Program-made: the position numbers and the translations under genes
NCBI RefSeq assembly: GCF_012911875.1
Contig: NZ_JAAXKZ010000002.1
Coordinates: 1 to 64,000, forward strand
From: Pseudonocardia bannensis
Lineage (GTDB): Bacteria; Actinomycetota; Actinomycetes; Mycobacteriales; Pseudonocardiaceae
DNA length: 64,000 nucleotides
Direction: 5' to 3'
Notes under the pieces: model-generated
Database searches by the model: none
Told to the model about the DNA's origin: nothing
The model's input: only the letters and a program-made list of their open reading frames with translations
In this document: in pieces, positions 14,701 to 22,989 of the stretch
Position numbering within the stretch: position 1 is the first letter of the stretch
Layout: every line of letters starts with the position of its first letter

Positions 14701-16274
14701 CCGATGTGGAGCAGGTGGTGGCCCCGGCCGATCCGACCTCCGGTGCCCCGTGGCGGCACCTCGACCCCCGGATGCTCGTCGTCGGACCGCTGGGCGGCCT
14801 GATCCAGCTCGTCCCGGTCATCGCTGTGCTGCTGTTCACCGGTCGCGGAGAGCCGGTGCGGATCTGGGCGGCTCTCGCCATCGCCGGCCTGCTGGTCCTG
14901 ACCGGCGTGGTGCGCTGGCGGACCACCCGGTACCGCGTGACCGAGGACCGTGTCGAGCTGCACAGCGGATGGCTGCGCCGGCAGCAGCGGTCGGTGCCGC
15001 GCGACCGCATCCGCACCGTCGACCTGACCGCGAAGCTGCTCCACCGGATCTTCGGGCTGAGTGTGGTCCGGGTCTGCGCGGCGTCCGGGTCGGGACTGGA
15101 GCAGCACGGGCTGAGCCTCGACGCGGTGAGCAAGGCCGAGGCCGAGCGGCTGCGCCGGGAGTTGCTGGAGCGGCCCTCCCCCGCCGTCGCCCGGCCCGCG
15201 GCCCCGGCGGTGGCCGGGCCGCCCGGCGGGCCTGCCACCGAGCCGCCTGGCGAGCTGCTGGCCCGGCTGCACTGGTCCTGGCTGCGGTTCGCGCCGCTGA
15301 CCTTCTCCGCCCTGGCCGGCATCGGCGCCGTCGTGGCCGCGGTCCTCAACCTGCTCGACGACCTGGGGCTCGACCCGCGCGACGTCCCCGCCGTGGACGA
15401 CGCCGCCGAACGGCTGGCCGGCGCGCCGGTGTGGGTCGGCGTCGGGATCGTCGGCGCGGTGCTGCTGGTGGTCGCGGTGGTCGGGTCGGTGCTGCTGTTC
15501 GCCGAGCGCTGGTGGGACTACCGGCTCACCCGGGAGCCGGACGGGACGCTGCGGGTGCTGCGCGGGCTGCTCACCCGGCGCTCGCTGTCGGTGTCGGAGG
15601 ACCGGCTGCGCGGCGCCGCGATCAGCGAGCCGCTGTTGCTGCGCGCGGGCCGGGGTGCGCAGTGCCACGCCCTGTCCACCGGGCTCGGCCGCGGCACCCA
15701 GGGCGGCGCCCTGCAGCCGCCCGCACCCCGCTCCGAGGCCCACCGGGTGGCGTCCGCGGTACTGCGTGAGCATCCGCTGGTGATCACGCGGGCTCCGCTG
15801 CTCCGTCATCCCCGCGCCGCGCTGCTCCGGCGGATGTCCCGGGCCGTCGTGCCGGCGGGGGTTCTGGTGGCCGGTGCGTGGCTGCTGGGCGCACTCGTCC
15901 CCGCCCTGGCCTGGCTGGGGCCCGCGTCGCTGGTGCTGCTGCCGTCGGCAGTTCTGCTCGGCCTGGACCGCTACCGCAACCTCGGGCACGCGCTGACCGG
16001 CCGCTATCTCGTGACCCGGCTCGGCAGCGTGCATCGGCGGACCGTGGCGCTGCGGCGCAGCGGGGTGATCGGGTGGACGTTCCGCCAGAGCGTGTTCCAG
16101 CGAGGGTCCGGGCTGGTCACCGTCGAGGCGGTGACCGCAGCCGGCCAGGGTGGGTACCAGGTGCTCGACATCGGCGCGGCGGACGGCGTCGCGCTCGCCG
16201 ACGCGGCCACCCCCGGGCTGCTCGCCCCGTTCCGCGGCCTCCCGTCACCGGGTCGGCGCCGGGCTGCCCGATGA
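14697..16274 (+). CDS. Membrane protein with repeated bacterial PH domains (YdbT-like)
   Basis: A 525-residue partner of the preceding protein. It alternates pairs of hydrophobic segments with PH-like domains. The first domain contains TTRYRVTEDRVELHSGWLRR and VPRDRIRTVDLTAKLLHRIF, the second RLTREPDGTLRVLRGLLTRR, and the third RYLVTRLGSVHRRTVALRRS, so three DUF304 units are visible, the number usual for YdbT. A Pro/Ala-rich linker lies around residues 160-190. The GTG start at 14697 overlaps the upstream stop codon. It probably acts at the cytoplasmic membrane; no enzymatic motif is seen. Confidence 0.88.
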   Translation: MTDVEQVVAPADPTSGAPWRHLDPRMLVVGPLGGLIQLVPVIAVLLFTGRGEPVRIWAALAIAGLLVLTGVVRWRTTRYRVTEDRVELHSGWLRRQQRSVPRDRIRTVDLTAKLLHRIFGLSVVRVCAASGSGLEQHGLSLDAVSKAEAERLRRELLERPSPAVARPAAPAVAGPPGGPATEPPGELLARLHWSWLRFAPLTFSALAGIGAVVAAVLNLLDDLGLDPRDVPAVDDAAERLAGAPVWVGVGIVGAVLLVVAVVGSVLLFAERWWDYRLTREPDGTLRVLRGLLTRRSLSVSEDRLRGAAISEPLLLRAGRGAQCHALSTGLGRGTQGGALQPPAPRSEAHRVASAVLREHPLVITRAPLLRHPRAALLRRMSRAVVPAGVLVAGAWLLGALVPALAWLGPASLVLLPSAVLLGLDRYRNLGHALTGRYLVTRLGSVHRRTVALRRSGVIGWTFRQSVFQRGSGLVTVEAVTAAGQGGYQVLDIGAADGVALADAATPGLLAPFRGLPSPGRRRAAR

Positions 16275-16407
16275 CGGCGGTGTGGCGCTCGACGTGCTGC
16301 TCCCCGGTGGCCTCGTCGAGCGCGACTTCGCCACGCTCCCACGACTGACCGCCCACCGTCGTCGTGCGCGGCGACGGCCGCCGGAACAGCGTTTCCCGCT
16401 CACGGGG

Positions 16408-17949
16408 TCAGCGGCGGCGGGTGCCGAAGAGCCCCCGGGTGATCTCCCGGCCCAGCGCGCTGGCCGCCGACCGCAGGAACGACTTCACCACCGGCGAGTC
16501 GAACGCCTTCTCGAGGAAGCCGGGCTCCTCGCGTTCGGCGCGCCGCTCGGGCTCCGGGGCGGGCGGCGCCGGCGCGTCGGCCGGCGCCGGCGCCGGCGCC
16601 TCGGCGATCTTCGCGGTGAGCTTCTCGTAGGCGGACTCGCGGTCGATCGTCTCGCCGTACCTGGCGTACAGCGGCGAGGCCTTGGCCGCGGCCGTCACCG
16701 CATCGGTCCCGATCGCGGCCATCAACGACCGCGGCGCGCGCATCCGGGCCCACGCGACGGGCGTCGGCGCTCCCCGCTCGGACAGCACGGTGATGATCGC
16801 CTCACCGGTGCCCAGCGACGTCAGGGCCTCGTCGAGCTCGTAGTTCCTGGTCGTCGGGTAGGTCTTGACGGTCTTGGCCAGCGCCGCCTGGTCCTCCGGG
16901 GTGAACGCGCGCAGCGCGTGCTGGATCCGGGCGCCGAGCTGGGAGAGCACCGCGTTGGGCACGTCGGTGGGCAGCTGGGTGCAGAAGAACACCCCGACGC
17001 CCTTGGACCGGATGAGCTTCACGGTCTGCTCGATGCGTTCCAGGAACGCCTTCGACGCGTCGTTGAACAGCAGGTGCGCCTCGTCGAAGAAGAACACCAG
17101 CTTCGGCTTGTCGAGATCGCCCGCCTCGGGCAGCTCCTCGAACAACTCGGCCAGCAGCCACATCAGGAACGTGGAGAACAGTCGCGGGTCGGCCTGCTGG
17201 TCGGCGAGCTCCAGCAGCGTGACGACCCCTCTGCCGTCGACCTGTCGCAGCAGGTCGGACGGCTCGAACTCGGGCTCGCCGAAGAACGCCTCACCACCCC
17301 GGACCTCGAGGTTGACCAGCGCGCGCAGAATCACCCCGGCCGTTGCCGGGGAGACCCCGCCGAGACCCTTGAGGTCGGCCTTGCCCTCGTCGGAGGTCAG
17401 GTGCTGGATGACCGCGCGCAGGTCCTTGATGTCGAGCAGTGGCAGGCCACGCTGGTCGGCCCAGTGGAAGATCAGGCCGAGGGTGGACTCCTGGGTGTCG
17501 TTGAGGTCGAGGACCTTGGACAGCAGGATCGGCCCGAACTGGGTGATCGTCGCCCGGATCGGCACCGCGGAGCTGCCGCCGCCCAGTGACAGGAACTCGA
17601 CGGGGAACGCGGTGGGTACCCAGTCGTCGCCGGTGTCCACGGCCCGTGACTCGATCTTGGGGTTGGACTCCCCCGCCCGGGCCAGCCCGGACAGGTCACC
17701 CTTGACGTCGGCCAGCAGCACCGGGACGCCGGCCGCCGAGAGCTGCTCGGCGAGGCCCTGCAGGGTCTTGGTCTTGCCGGTACCCGTGGCGCCGGCGACG
17801 AGACCGTGCCGGTTGAGGGTGGCGAACGGGATGCGGACCCGGGCGGTCGGGTCCACGGCGCCGTCGATCAGGACGGTGCCCAGCTCGAGTGCGGCGCCCT
17901 CGGTGGCGTACCCGGCGGCGATCTCCTGCGCTGCTGTGATGTCCCCCAC
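16408..17949 (-). CDS. HerA/FtsK-like P-loop ATPase of the DUF853 (YjgR) family
   Basis: A 513-residue ATPase. Walker A is GATGTGKTKTLQGL near residue 50; Walker B is KLVFFFDEAHLLFND; a downstream FFCTQLPTDVPNAVLSQLG corresponds to the sensor region. The start region (GTVLIDGAVDPTARVRIPFA) and the C-terminal linker rich in Ala/Pro, ending in FLRSAASALGREITRGLFGT, are typical of DUF853 proteins. The family is widespread and of uncertain role, possibly DNA translocation or repair; no nuclease partner is adjacent. The start is GTG 17949, eight bases after minus-strand TAGGCT. It is divergent from orn across an 84-base promoter region. Confidence 0.92.
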   Translation of the reverse strand: MGDITAAQEIAAGYATEGAALELGTVLIDGAVDPTARVRIPFATLNRHGLVAGATGTGKTKTLQGLAEQLSAAGVPVLLADVKGDLSGLARAGESNPKIESRAVDTGDDWVPTAFPVEFLSLGGGSSAVPIRATITQFGPILLSKVLDLNDTQESTLGLIFHWADQRGLPLLDIKDLRAVIQHLTSDEGKADLKGLGGVSPATAGVILRALVNLEVRGGEAFFGEPEFEPSDLLRQVDGRGVVTLLELADQQADPRLFSTFLMWLLAELFEELPEAGDLDKPKLVFFFDEAHLLFNDASKAFLERIEQTVKLIRSKGVGVFFCTQLPTDVPNAVLSQLGARIQHALRAFTPEDQAALAKTVKTYPTTRNYELDEALTSLGTGEAIITVLSERGAPTPVAWARMRAPRSLMAAIGTDAVTAAAKASPLYARYGETIDRESAYEKLTAKIAEAPAPAPADAPAPPAPEPERRAEREEPGFLEKAFDSPVVKSFLRSAASALGREITRGLFGTRRR

Positions 17950-17957
17950 GGCGGTGG

Positions 17958-17963
17958 AGCCTA
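17958..17963 (-). promoter_or_regulatory. Putative -10 element of the HerA-like ATPase gene
   Basis: Minus-strand TAGGCT ends eight bases before GTG 17949. The same hexamer on the plus strand serves the divergent orn gene. Confidence 0.5.
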
Positions 17964-18021
17964 AGGCATGTCCGACGGGCCAACGCCCCAGGCGTACGCC
18001 CACCAGTGCAAACACAGCGCT

Positions 18022-18027
18022 TAGGCT
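18022..18027 (+). promoter_or_regulatory. -10 element of orn (leaderless)
   Basis: TAGGCT is followed by six bases and GTG 18034. No Shine-Dalgarno sequence is present, so initiation on a leaderless message is likely. Confidence 0.6.
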
Positions 18028-18033
18028 GGGCTG

Positions 18034-18639
18034 GTGAACGACCGTCTGGTGTGGATCGACTGCGAGATGACCGGGCTGGACCTGAACCGGGACGCCCTCA
18101 TCGAGATCGCCGTGCTGGTGACCGACGGCGAACTGAACGTGCTCGGCGAAGGCGTCGACGTGGTTATTCACGCCGACGAGTCCGCGCTGGCCGCGATGCC
18201 CGAGGTGGTCCGCGACATGCACGAGCGTTCGGGGCTGACCGAGGAGGTGCGGACCTCCACGATGCGACTCGCGGAGGCCGAGCAGCTCGCCCTGGCCTAC
18301 ATCCGCGAGCACGTGCCCGAGCCGGGGACGGCACCGCTCGCCGGCAACTCCATCGCCACCGACCGCGGCTTCCTGGCCCGCGACATGCCCGAACTCGATG
18401 CGTACCTCCACTATCGGATGATCGATGTGAGTTCGCTCAAAGAACTGGCCCGGCGCTGGTTTCCGCGGGTGTTCTACGCCAAGCCGGAGAAGGGCCTCGC
18501 CCACCGCGCGCTGGCCGACATCAAGGAGTCCATCCGCGAGCTGGCGTACTACCGCAAGACCCTGTTCGTCGCCCCGCCCGGCCCGACTTCGGAGGAGGCT
18601 CAGGCGGTGGCCGCATCCCTGGCCCCACCTGCGGAATAG
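18034..18639 (+). CDS. orn: Oligoribonuclease
   Basis: A 201-residue DEDDh 3'-5' exoribonuclease that degrades di- and short oligoribonucleotides, including the product of cyclic di-nucleotide turnover. The four acidic ligands and histidine are visible: [12 protein letters not shown] (first D and E), [19 protein letters not shown] (second D region), and [20 protein letters not shown] (HxxxxD). Length and the N-terminal sequence are standard for actinobacterial Orn. The start is GTG 18034, six bases after TAGGCT. It precedes two tRNA genes in the same direction, a common neighbourhood for orn in actinomycetes. Confidence 0.96.
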   Translation: MNDRLVWIDCEMTGLDLNRDALIEIAVLVTDGELNVLGEGVDVVIHADESALAAMPEVVRDMHERSGLTEEVRTSTMRLAEAEQLALAYIREHVPEPGTAPLAGNSIATDRGFLARDMPELDAYLHYRMIDVSSLKELARRWFPRVFYAKPEKGLAHRALADIKESIRELAYYRKTLFVAPPGPTSEEAQAVAASLAPPAE

Positions 18640-18723
18640 CGTCGCCGGGAGGCCCGTTTCCGAGGGTGCCGGACGGGGCGCTACGATCGTTCCCGTCACC
18701 GACTCCGGTCGGTGGTGCGTGAT

Positions 18724-18796
18724 GGTGGGTGTAGCTCAGCTGGTAGAGCACCTGGTTGTGGTCCAGGAAGTCGCGGGTTCGAGTCCCGTCACTCAC
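18724..18796 (+). tRNA. tRNA-His (anticodon GTG)
   Basis: A complete cloverleaf. The 7-bp acceptor stem pairs 18724-18730 (GTGGGTG) with 18789-18795 (CACTCAC). The anticodon GTG is at 18757-18759 and the T-loop is GTTCGAGTC. A G at 18723 opposite discriminator C 18796 gives the extra G-1:C73 pair that identifies histidine tRNA. CCA is not encoded. Confidence 0.97.
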
Positions 18797-18891
18797 CCGG
18801 CCGCGGTGCCCCACCGCGAGGGGCCTGAAGGACGCTGTGCTAGCGTTCCGCAGGCGCCGAGCGGTAGGGCGCAGCGACTGAAATACGGCAA

Positions 18892-18964
18892 GCGCCGCTA
18901 GCTCAATTGGCAGAGCAGCTGGCTCTTAACCAGCGGGTTCGGGGTTCGAGTCCCTGGCGGCGCA
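18892..18964 (+). tRNA. tRNA-Lys (anticodon CTT)
   Basis: A complete cloverleaf. The acceptor stem pairs 18892-18898 (GCGCCGC) with 18957-18963 (GCGGCGC), with discriminator A at 18964. The anticodon CTT is at 18925-18927 in the loop CTCTTAA, and the T-loop is GTTCGAGTC. CCA is not encoded. It lies 95 bases after tRNA-His, so the two may be processed from one transcript. Confidence 0.97.
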
Positions 18965-18975
18965 CAGCTTGTCCT

Positions 18976-19009
18976 GATCCCCCCGATCGCCTCGGCGATC
19001 GGGGGGATC
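18976..19009 (+). terminator. Terminator hairpin after the tRNA genes
   Basis: A perfect inverted repeat: GATCCCCCCGATCGC on the 5' side pairs with GCGATCGGGGGGATC on the 3' side, a 15-bp stem with loop CTCG. It starts 12 bases after tRNA-Lys. The following bases (GTTCGTTTC) contain only short T-runs, as is usual for high-GC terminators. Confidence 0.88.
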
Positions 19010-19064
19010 GTTCGTTTCGGGGGTTGTGCCCGGACCGCTCGGCGGTGGACGTGATGTCCGTTAT

Positions 19065-19070
19065 TAGGCT
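19065..19070 (+). promoter_or_regulatory. -10 element of the helix-hairpin-helix gene (leaderless)
   Basis: TAGGCT is followed by six bases and ATG 19077. Confidence 0.6.
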
Positions 19071-19076
19071 CACGCC

Positions 19077-19799
19077 ATGGCCGTTTCCCCGTCGCCCGCC
19101 GGATCGCGCAGCATCGGCGAACGATTCCGCGAGGGCGGCTGGTACTTCGTGCTCGTCATCGCATCGGCCGGCATCCTCAGCCCGGTCCCGTTCGCACATG
19201 CCGCGTCCCGCCTGCGGCAGCGGGCCCTGTGGGCCTGGGCGGGGCTCTACGCCGCGGTGGCGATCGTGGTGATCGCACTCAGCCCGGACACCGACGAGGC
19301 GGGCAGGCCGGTGGATTCCGGCGCCGCGGACGATGTGTTCGGCGTCGTCGCCCTCGCGCTCATCGTCTCGGCCTGCCTGCACCTGCGTCCCGTCCGCCGC
19401 CGCGTGTACGGCCTGCCGGACCCGCCGCCGGTCCCCCCGGTCGCCCCCGTGCACAGCAGCGACCCTGCGGTGGCCGCGGCGCTGGCGGCCCGGACCCGGC
19501 GCGACGAGGCGCGCCGGCTCGCCGCCGCCGACCCGCTGCTGGCGCGGGAACTGCGGATCGGACGTCCCGATCTGCCGCGTGACTACGACGACGGCGGGCT
19601 GGTCGATCTCAACTCCGCCCCCGCCGAGGTGATCGCCGACCTCTGCGGGATCGATCCGGGCATCGCCCGGCGCATCGTCGAGGCCCGTACGACCGCCGGC
19701 GTCCCGTTCGCACACGTGGACGACGCGTTCGCCTACACCGACATCCCGGTGGCGCTGTGGGACCGCATCCGCGACCGCGCGGTGATCCTCACCCGCTGA
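19077..19799 (+). CDS. Membrane-anchored helix-hairpin-helix (ComEA-like) protein
   Basis: A 240-residue protein with one to three hydrophobic segments in the first 120 residues (WYFVLVIASAGILSPVPFAH, ALWAWAGLYAAVAIVVIALS, VFGVVALALIVSACLHL). A Pro-rich and then Ala/Arg-rich cytoplasmic linker leads to a C-terminal helix-hairpin-helix domain: GLVDLNSAPAEVIADLCGID and PGIARRIVEARTTAGVPFAH, the ComEA-type double motif that binds DNA non-specifically in other proteins. No other competence gene is nearby, so a role in DNA uptake is not implied. The start is ATG 19077. Confidence 0.8.
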   Translation: MAVSPSPAGSRSIGERFREGGWYFVLVIASAGILSPVPFAHAASRLRQRALWAWAGLYAAVAIVVIALSPDTDEAGRPVDSGAADDVFGVVALALIVSACLHLRPVRRRVYGLPDPPPVPPVAPVHSSDPAVAAALAARTRRDEARRLAAADPLLARELRIGRPDLPRDYDDGGLVDLNSAPAEVIADLCGIDPGIARRIVEARTTAGVPFAHVDDAFAYTDIPVALWDRIRDRAVILTR

Positions 19800-19901
19800 C
19801 GTCTCGGCCCCTCCCGCGACGCGAGGCGAGCCGGTGCCTGCGCACCCGAACGCGGCTCGCGGGCCCGCTGAACCCGGTGCCGGCCCGACCCCACCACGGC
19901 G

Positions 19902-19907
19902 TAGCGT
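19902..19907 (+). promoter_or_regulatory. Putative -10 element of the asparaginase gene
   Basis: TAGCGT lies eight bases before GTG 19916. Confidence 0.5.
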
Positions 19908-19915
19908 CGGCGCCC

Positions 19916-20947
19916 GTGTCGATCGACGAGCAGGCGGTACCGATCGCGCGGGTCGTGCGGGGCGGCGTGGTCGAGTCGGTGCACCTCGGGCACCTCGCAG
20001 GCCTGGACGCGAGCGGGACCGTCACCGTCCGCCGCGGCGACCCGGCAACCGTGATCTTCCCGCGCTCGTCGCTCAAACCGGTCCAGGCCGTCGCCATGCT
20101 CCGCGCCGGCCTGGACCTCGACGGTGAGTTGCTCGCGCTGGCCTGCGCGAGCCATTCCGGGGAGGACGCCCATCTCGCCGGCGTCGCGCGTCTGCTCGCC
20201 GGCGCCGGGCTCGCCGAGCGGGATCTGCAGAACACGCCCGGCCGGCCGCTGGACGAGGCCGCGGCCGTCTCCTGGCGGGCTGCGGGGCGCCCGGCGGCGT
20301 CGCTCGCGCAGAACTGTTCGGGCAAGCACGCAGCCATGCTCGCCACCTGCGTGGCCGCGGCCTGGGACACCGCGACCTACCGCGACCCCGGCCACCCGCT
20401 GCAGCGCGCCATCCGGGACACCGTGGCCGAGCTGACCGGGGACGGCGCGGACGCCCGCGCGCACGTCACCGTCGACGGCTGCGGAGCACCGCTGTTCTCC
20501 TGCACCCTCGGCGGCCTCGCCCGCGCCCTCGCCCGGATCGCGACCGCGGAAGGTGGAACGCCCGAGCACCGCGTCGCGGCGGCGATCCGGGCCCACCCGT
20601 GGTGGCTCGGTGGAACCGGTCGCACGGTCACCCGGCTGATCGAGGGCGTCCCCGGACTGATAGCCAAGGACGGCGCCGAGGGCATGTTCGCCGCGGCGCT
20701 GCCGGACGGGCGCGCGGTCGCGCTCAAGGTGTTGGACGGCGCGGCGCGGCCGGTGCCGGTGGTGGTGGCCGCGGCGCTGCGCGCGCTGGGGGCCGACGCG
20801 CCGGTCCTCGACGAGGTGGGCCGGGTCGACGTGCTCGGCCACGGCGAGCCGGTGGGGTCGGTGGCGGCCGTCGGGCTCGGCCGGCCCAGCCAGGTCGCCC
20901 CGTCCGCGAACAGGACGTGCACCGTGCACGGCGCACCGGCCCCATGA
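19916..20947 (+). CDS. L-asparaginase II family amidohydrolase
   Basis: A 343-residue protein of the bacterial thermolabile asparaginase family (Rhizobium etli type), which hydrolyses asparagine to aspartate and ammonia. Family signatures are IFPRSSLKPVQAVAMLRAGL near residue 55, ALACASHSGEDAHLAGVARL, NCSGKHAAMLATCV, HVTVDGCGAPLFSCTLGGLA, and IAKDGAEGMFAAALPDG. All the usual SxK/Ser/Cys positions of the fold appear intact. The start is GTG 19916. The stop overlaps the ATG of the next small gene (ATGA at 20944-20947), so the fragment that follows is translationally coupled. Confidence 0.92.
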   Translation: MSIDEQAVPIARVVRGGVVESVHLGHLAGLDASGTVTVRRGDPATVIFPRSSLKPVQAVAMLRAGLDLDGELLALACASHSGEDAHLAGVARLLAGAGLAERDLQNTPGRPLDEAAAVSWRAAGRPAASLAQNCSGKHAAMLATCVAAAWDTATYRDPGHPLQRAIRDTVAELTGDGADARAHVTVDGCGAPLFSCTLGGLARALARIATAEGGTPEHRVAAAIRAHPWWLGGTGRTVTRLIEGVPGLIAKDGAEGMFAAALPDGRAVALKVLDGAARPVPVVVAAALRALGADAPVLDEVGRVDVLGHGEPVGSVAAVGLGRPSQVAPSANRTCTVHGAPAP

Positions 20948-21225
20948 GCAACGTCGAGGACCGCGTGATGAAGGCGGTCGACGCCGTCCACCGCGGGATC
21001 TTCCGGGCTTCGAGGGGCCGGGCGCCGGGGCGGGCCGGGAGCATGCCGGTCGTCGAGCTGACCACCACCGGGGTCGGCGACGGGCGCGAGCGCCTCTGGT
21101 CGCGCCTCACCGCGGCGCACGCGAACTACGCCGGCTACCAGCGGCGCACCGGGCGGCCCATTCCGGTCGTCGTCCTGGACCCGGTCCAGGGACGCGACGG
21201 GTCGCCTCCTACGGTCGGTGCATGA
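20944..21225 (+). pseudogene. F420-dependent nitroreductase family protein (DUF385) with an in-frame internal deletion
   Basis: The 93-residue product begins like a deazaflavin-dependent Ddn-family protein (VMKAVDAVHRGIFRASRGRA, then MPVVELTTTG) and ends like one (ERLWSRLTAAHANYAGYQRR, then RPIPVVVLDP). The ~50 residues that should lie between, including most of the F420-binding barrel, are missing, and the two ends are joined in frame at VGDG. Typical members are ~140 residues. It overlaps the asparaginase stop and the ATG of the following gene. A working oxidoreductase is very unlikely; an undescribed short form is the less likely alternative. Confidence 0.75.
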
Positions 21226-21542
21226 CCCAGCGCGAAGGACGAATCGGGCGGTACGTGCGGATGGTCGCCCAGCCAGGGCAGGGCGACGCCCTGGCCGAGC
21301 AGCTGCTCCACGTGGCCGACGGACTGCGTGACGTCCCGGGCTGCGAGCTGTACATCATCAACCGGGAGCCGGACGAGGCCGACACGGTGTGGGTGACCGA
21401 GGTCTGGACGAGCCAGGAGGCCTCCGACGCCGCGCTGTCCCAGGATCTCGGCGACGCCGGCATCGGGCGGGTGCTCTCCCTTCTGGCCGGCCCGCCCGAT
21501 CTCATCGACCTGGCCCCGGTGGGCGGCCCGGGGCTGCGCTGA
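21222..21542 (+). CDS. Antibiotic biosynthesis monooxygenase (ABM) domain protein
   Basis: A 106-residue single-domain protein with the dimeric alpha-beta barrel ABM fold. MVAQPGQGDALAEQLLHVAD, ELYIINREPDEADTVWVTEV and WTSQEASDAALSQ show the usual strand-helix pattern of quinol or quinone monooxygenase-like proteins (YgiN type). Members oxidise quinols or aromatic polyketides without cofactor, but many have no known role. The ATG at 21222 overlaps the previous stop; it also has its own -10-like TACGGT (21210-21215), six bases upstream. It is convergent with the zinc-binding gene, 18 bases away. Confidence 0.87.
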   Translation: MTQREGRIGRYVRMVAQPGQGDALAEQLLHVADGLRDVPGCELYIINREPDEADTVWVTEVWTSQEASDAALSQDLGDAGIGRVLSLLAGPPDLIDLAPVGGPGLR

Positions 21543-21560
21543 GCCCCTGGCGGCGCGCTG

Positions 21561-21776
21561 TCAGGACGTGCGCCGCCACACCCCACCGGTACCGATCAGG
21601 CCCAGGGTGCCCGGATCGGCGCAGCGGCCGCCGCGGCGGTGGGCGTCGAACAGCTCGATGTCGTCGAACGTGCGGTGACAGTCGGGCCGCGCCGCGCAGT
21701 GGGCGCGCACCGGACCCATCCAGCTGGCACCGCAGCGGCACCGGATCCGGTGGTTGCGGGGGTCGTCACGAGGCAC
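21561..21776 (-). CDS. Small FDXHR-type putative zinc-binding protein
   Basis: A 71-residue basic protein. IRCRCGASWMGPVRAHCAAR, then CHRTFDDIELFDAHRRGGRC, carry six cysteines and several histidines, and the FDAHRRxGxC element with GLIGTGGVWR at the C-terminus is the hallmark of the FDXHR family found in actinobacteria and their phages. It probably binds one or two zinc ions; the function is unknown. The GTG at 21776 is preceded by minus-strand TACGCT with a six-base gap. It lies downstream of terC but has its own promoter. Confidence 0.8.
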   Translation of the reverse strand: MPRDDPRNHRIRCRCGASWMGPVRAHCAARPDCHRTFDDIELFDAHRRGGRCADPGTLGLIGTGGVWRRTS

Positions 21777-21782
21777 GGCCGT

Positions 21783-21788
21783 AGCGTA
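21783..21788 (-). promoter_or_regulatory. -10 element of the FDXHR gene (leaderless)
   Basis: Minus-strand TACGCT is separated from GTG 21776 by six bases. Confidence 0.5.
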
Positions 21789-21826
21789 GGTACGGCCCCC
21801 GACAGTTCCCGCGGGGGGCCGTGGCG

Positions 21827-22831
21827 TCAGCCCCGCTCCTCGACCCGGCTCTGCTTGCGCGCCCGCAGCGACCCGGCGTGCGCCTTCGCCTCCGGGTCCT
21901 TGCGGGTCTTCGCCAGGCTCGCCACCGTGACGACCGTCAGCACGACGACGATGACACCGAGGCTGACCGGCGTGGAGATCTCCGGCACCGCGGTGCTGAT
22001 GTCCTCGTGCGCCCAGTGCAGGATCAGCTTCACCCCGATGAAGGCCAGGATCAGCGACAGCCCGGTGGACAGGTAGACGAGCCGGTCGAGCAGACCCTTG
22101 ACCAGGAAGTACAGCGCCCGCAGACCGAGCAGGGCGAACGCGTTGGCCGTGAAGACGATGAACGGCTCCTCCGTCACGCCGAACACCGCGGGGATCGAGT
22201 CGAGCGCGAACAGCAGGTCGGCGCTGCCGATCGCGATGAGCACGATGAGCAGCGGCGTGACCATCCGCTTGCCGTCGACCTTGGTGACGAGCTTGCCGCC
22301 GACGAAATCGTCGGTCACGGGCAGCACCCGGCGGGACACGCGGACCACGGCGTTGTCCGGATCCGGGTCCTCGTCGCGGTGCCGGAACAGCTGCACGGCG
22401 GTGACCACCAGCAGCAGCCCGAAGACGAGGAACATGAAGGAGAACAGGCTGAGCAGCGTCGCGCCGACGACGATGAAGACCGCGCGCATGAGCAGCGCGA
22501 GGATGATGCCGAAGGTCAGCACCTTGTGCTGGTGCTCCTCGGGCACCGCGAACGTGGTCATGATGATGACGAAGACGAACAGGTTGTCGACCGAGAGGCT
22601 CTTCTCGACGATGTAGCCGGCGAAGTACTCGGTGCCGAACCCACCGCCCGCGATCATCGTGAACACCGCCCCGAACGCGATCGCGACGAGGATGTAGAAC
22701 ACAGACCAGGCGACGGCCTCCTTGAATCCCACCCGGTGCGGCCGTAACGCCGCCAGGGTCAGATCCAGCGCGAGCAGCCCGACGATCACACCGATCGTCA
22801 CCGCCCACGCGAGTCCGCTGACTTCCAGCAC
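21827..22831 (-). CDS. TerC/Alx family integral membrane protein
   Basis: A 334-residue protein with about nine hydrophobic segments. VEKSLSVDNLFVFVIIMTTF with the conserved Asp-Asn, ALLMRAVFIVVGATLL, and GSADLLFALDSIPAVFGVTE are the TerC signatures; the acidic residues in the membrane segments fit a manganese or calcium exporter of the Alx/MeeF type. A charged cytoplasmic loop (RHRDEDPDPDNAVVRVSRRV) follows helix 5 and a basic tail ends the protein. GTG 22831 is chosen because GGAGGT lies just before it; upstream in-frame starts lack one. No neighbouring tellurite-resistance genes. Confidence 0.92.
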   Translation of the reverse strand: MLEVSGLAWAVTIGVIVGLLALDLTLAALRPHRVGFKEAVAWSVFYILVAIAFGAVFTMIAGGGFGTEYFAGYIVEKSLSVDNLFVFVIIMTTFAVPEEHQHKVLTFGIILALLMRAVFIVVGATLLSLFSFMFLVFGLLLVVTAVQLFRHRDEDPDPDNAVVRVSRRVLPVTDDFVGGKLVTKVDGKRMVTPLLIVLIAIGSADLLFALDSIPAVFGVTEEPFIVFTANAFALLGLRALYFLVKGLLDRLVYLSTGLSLILAFIGVKLILHWAHEDISTAVPEISTPVSLGVIVVVLTVVTVASLAKTRKDPEAKAHAGSLRARKQSRVEERG

Positions 22832-22989
22832 CGCTACCTCCGCCGTCTCGTCCCGTCGCGTGCCCACGCGACCTGGCACCCTTGTCGGCTCATCACCCTA
22901 GGCAGATCCGGACGATGCCGCTGAAGGGGAAGAACAACGCACATCGCCCGCCGGGTTAACGCTCCCCGGCGGAGGACCGAATCCGTCTC

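Noticed and set aside
16275-16407. A small gene between the PH-domain gene and the HerA-like ATPase gene
   Set aside because: Short frames exist, but none has a start with promoter or ribosome-binding site or a recognisable motif.
18719-18901. A short plus-strand frame with MMVGVAQLVEHLVVVQEVAG
   Set aside because: It is a translation of the tRNA-His gene, a common false protein.
18903-19715. A minus-strand frame over tRNA-Lys and the helix-hairpin-helix gene
   Set aside because: It is antisense to tRNA-Lys and to a gene with clear ComEA-like motifs.
22832-22989. A manganese riboswitch (yybP-ykoY) upstream of terC
   Set aside because: TerC genes often have one, but the conserved core of that riboswitch could not be found in the 158 bases upstream on the minus strand. 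A covariance search would be needed to exclude it.
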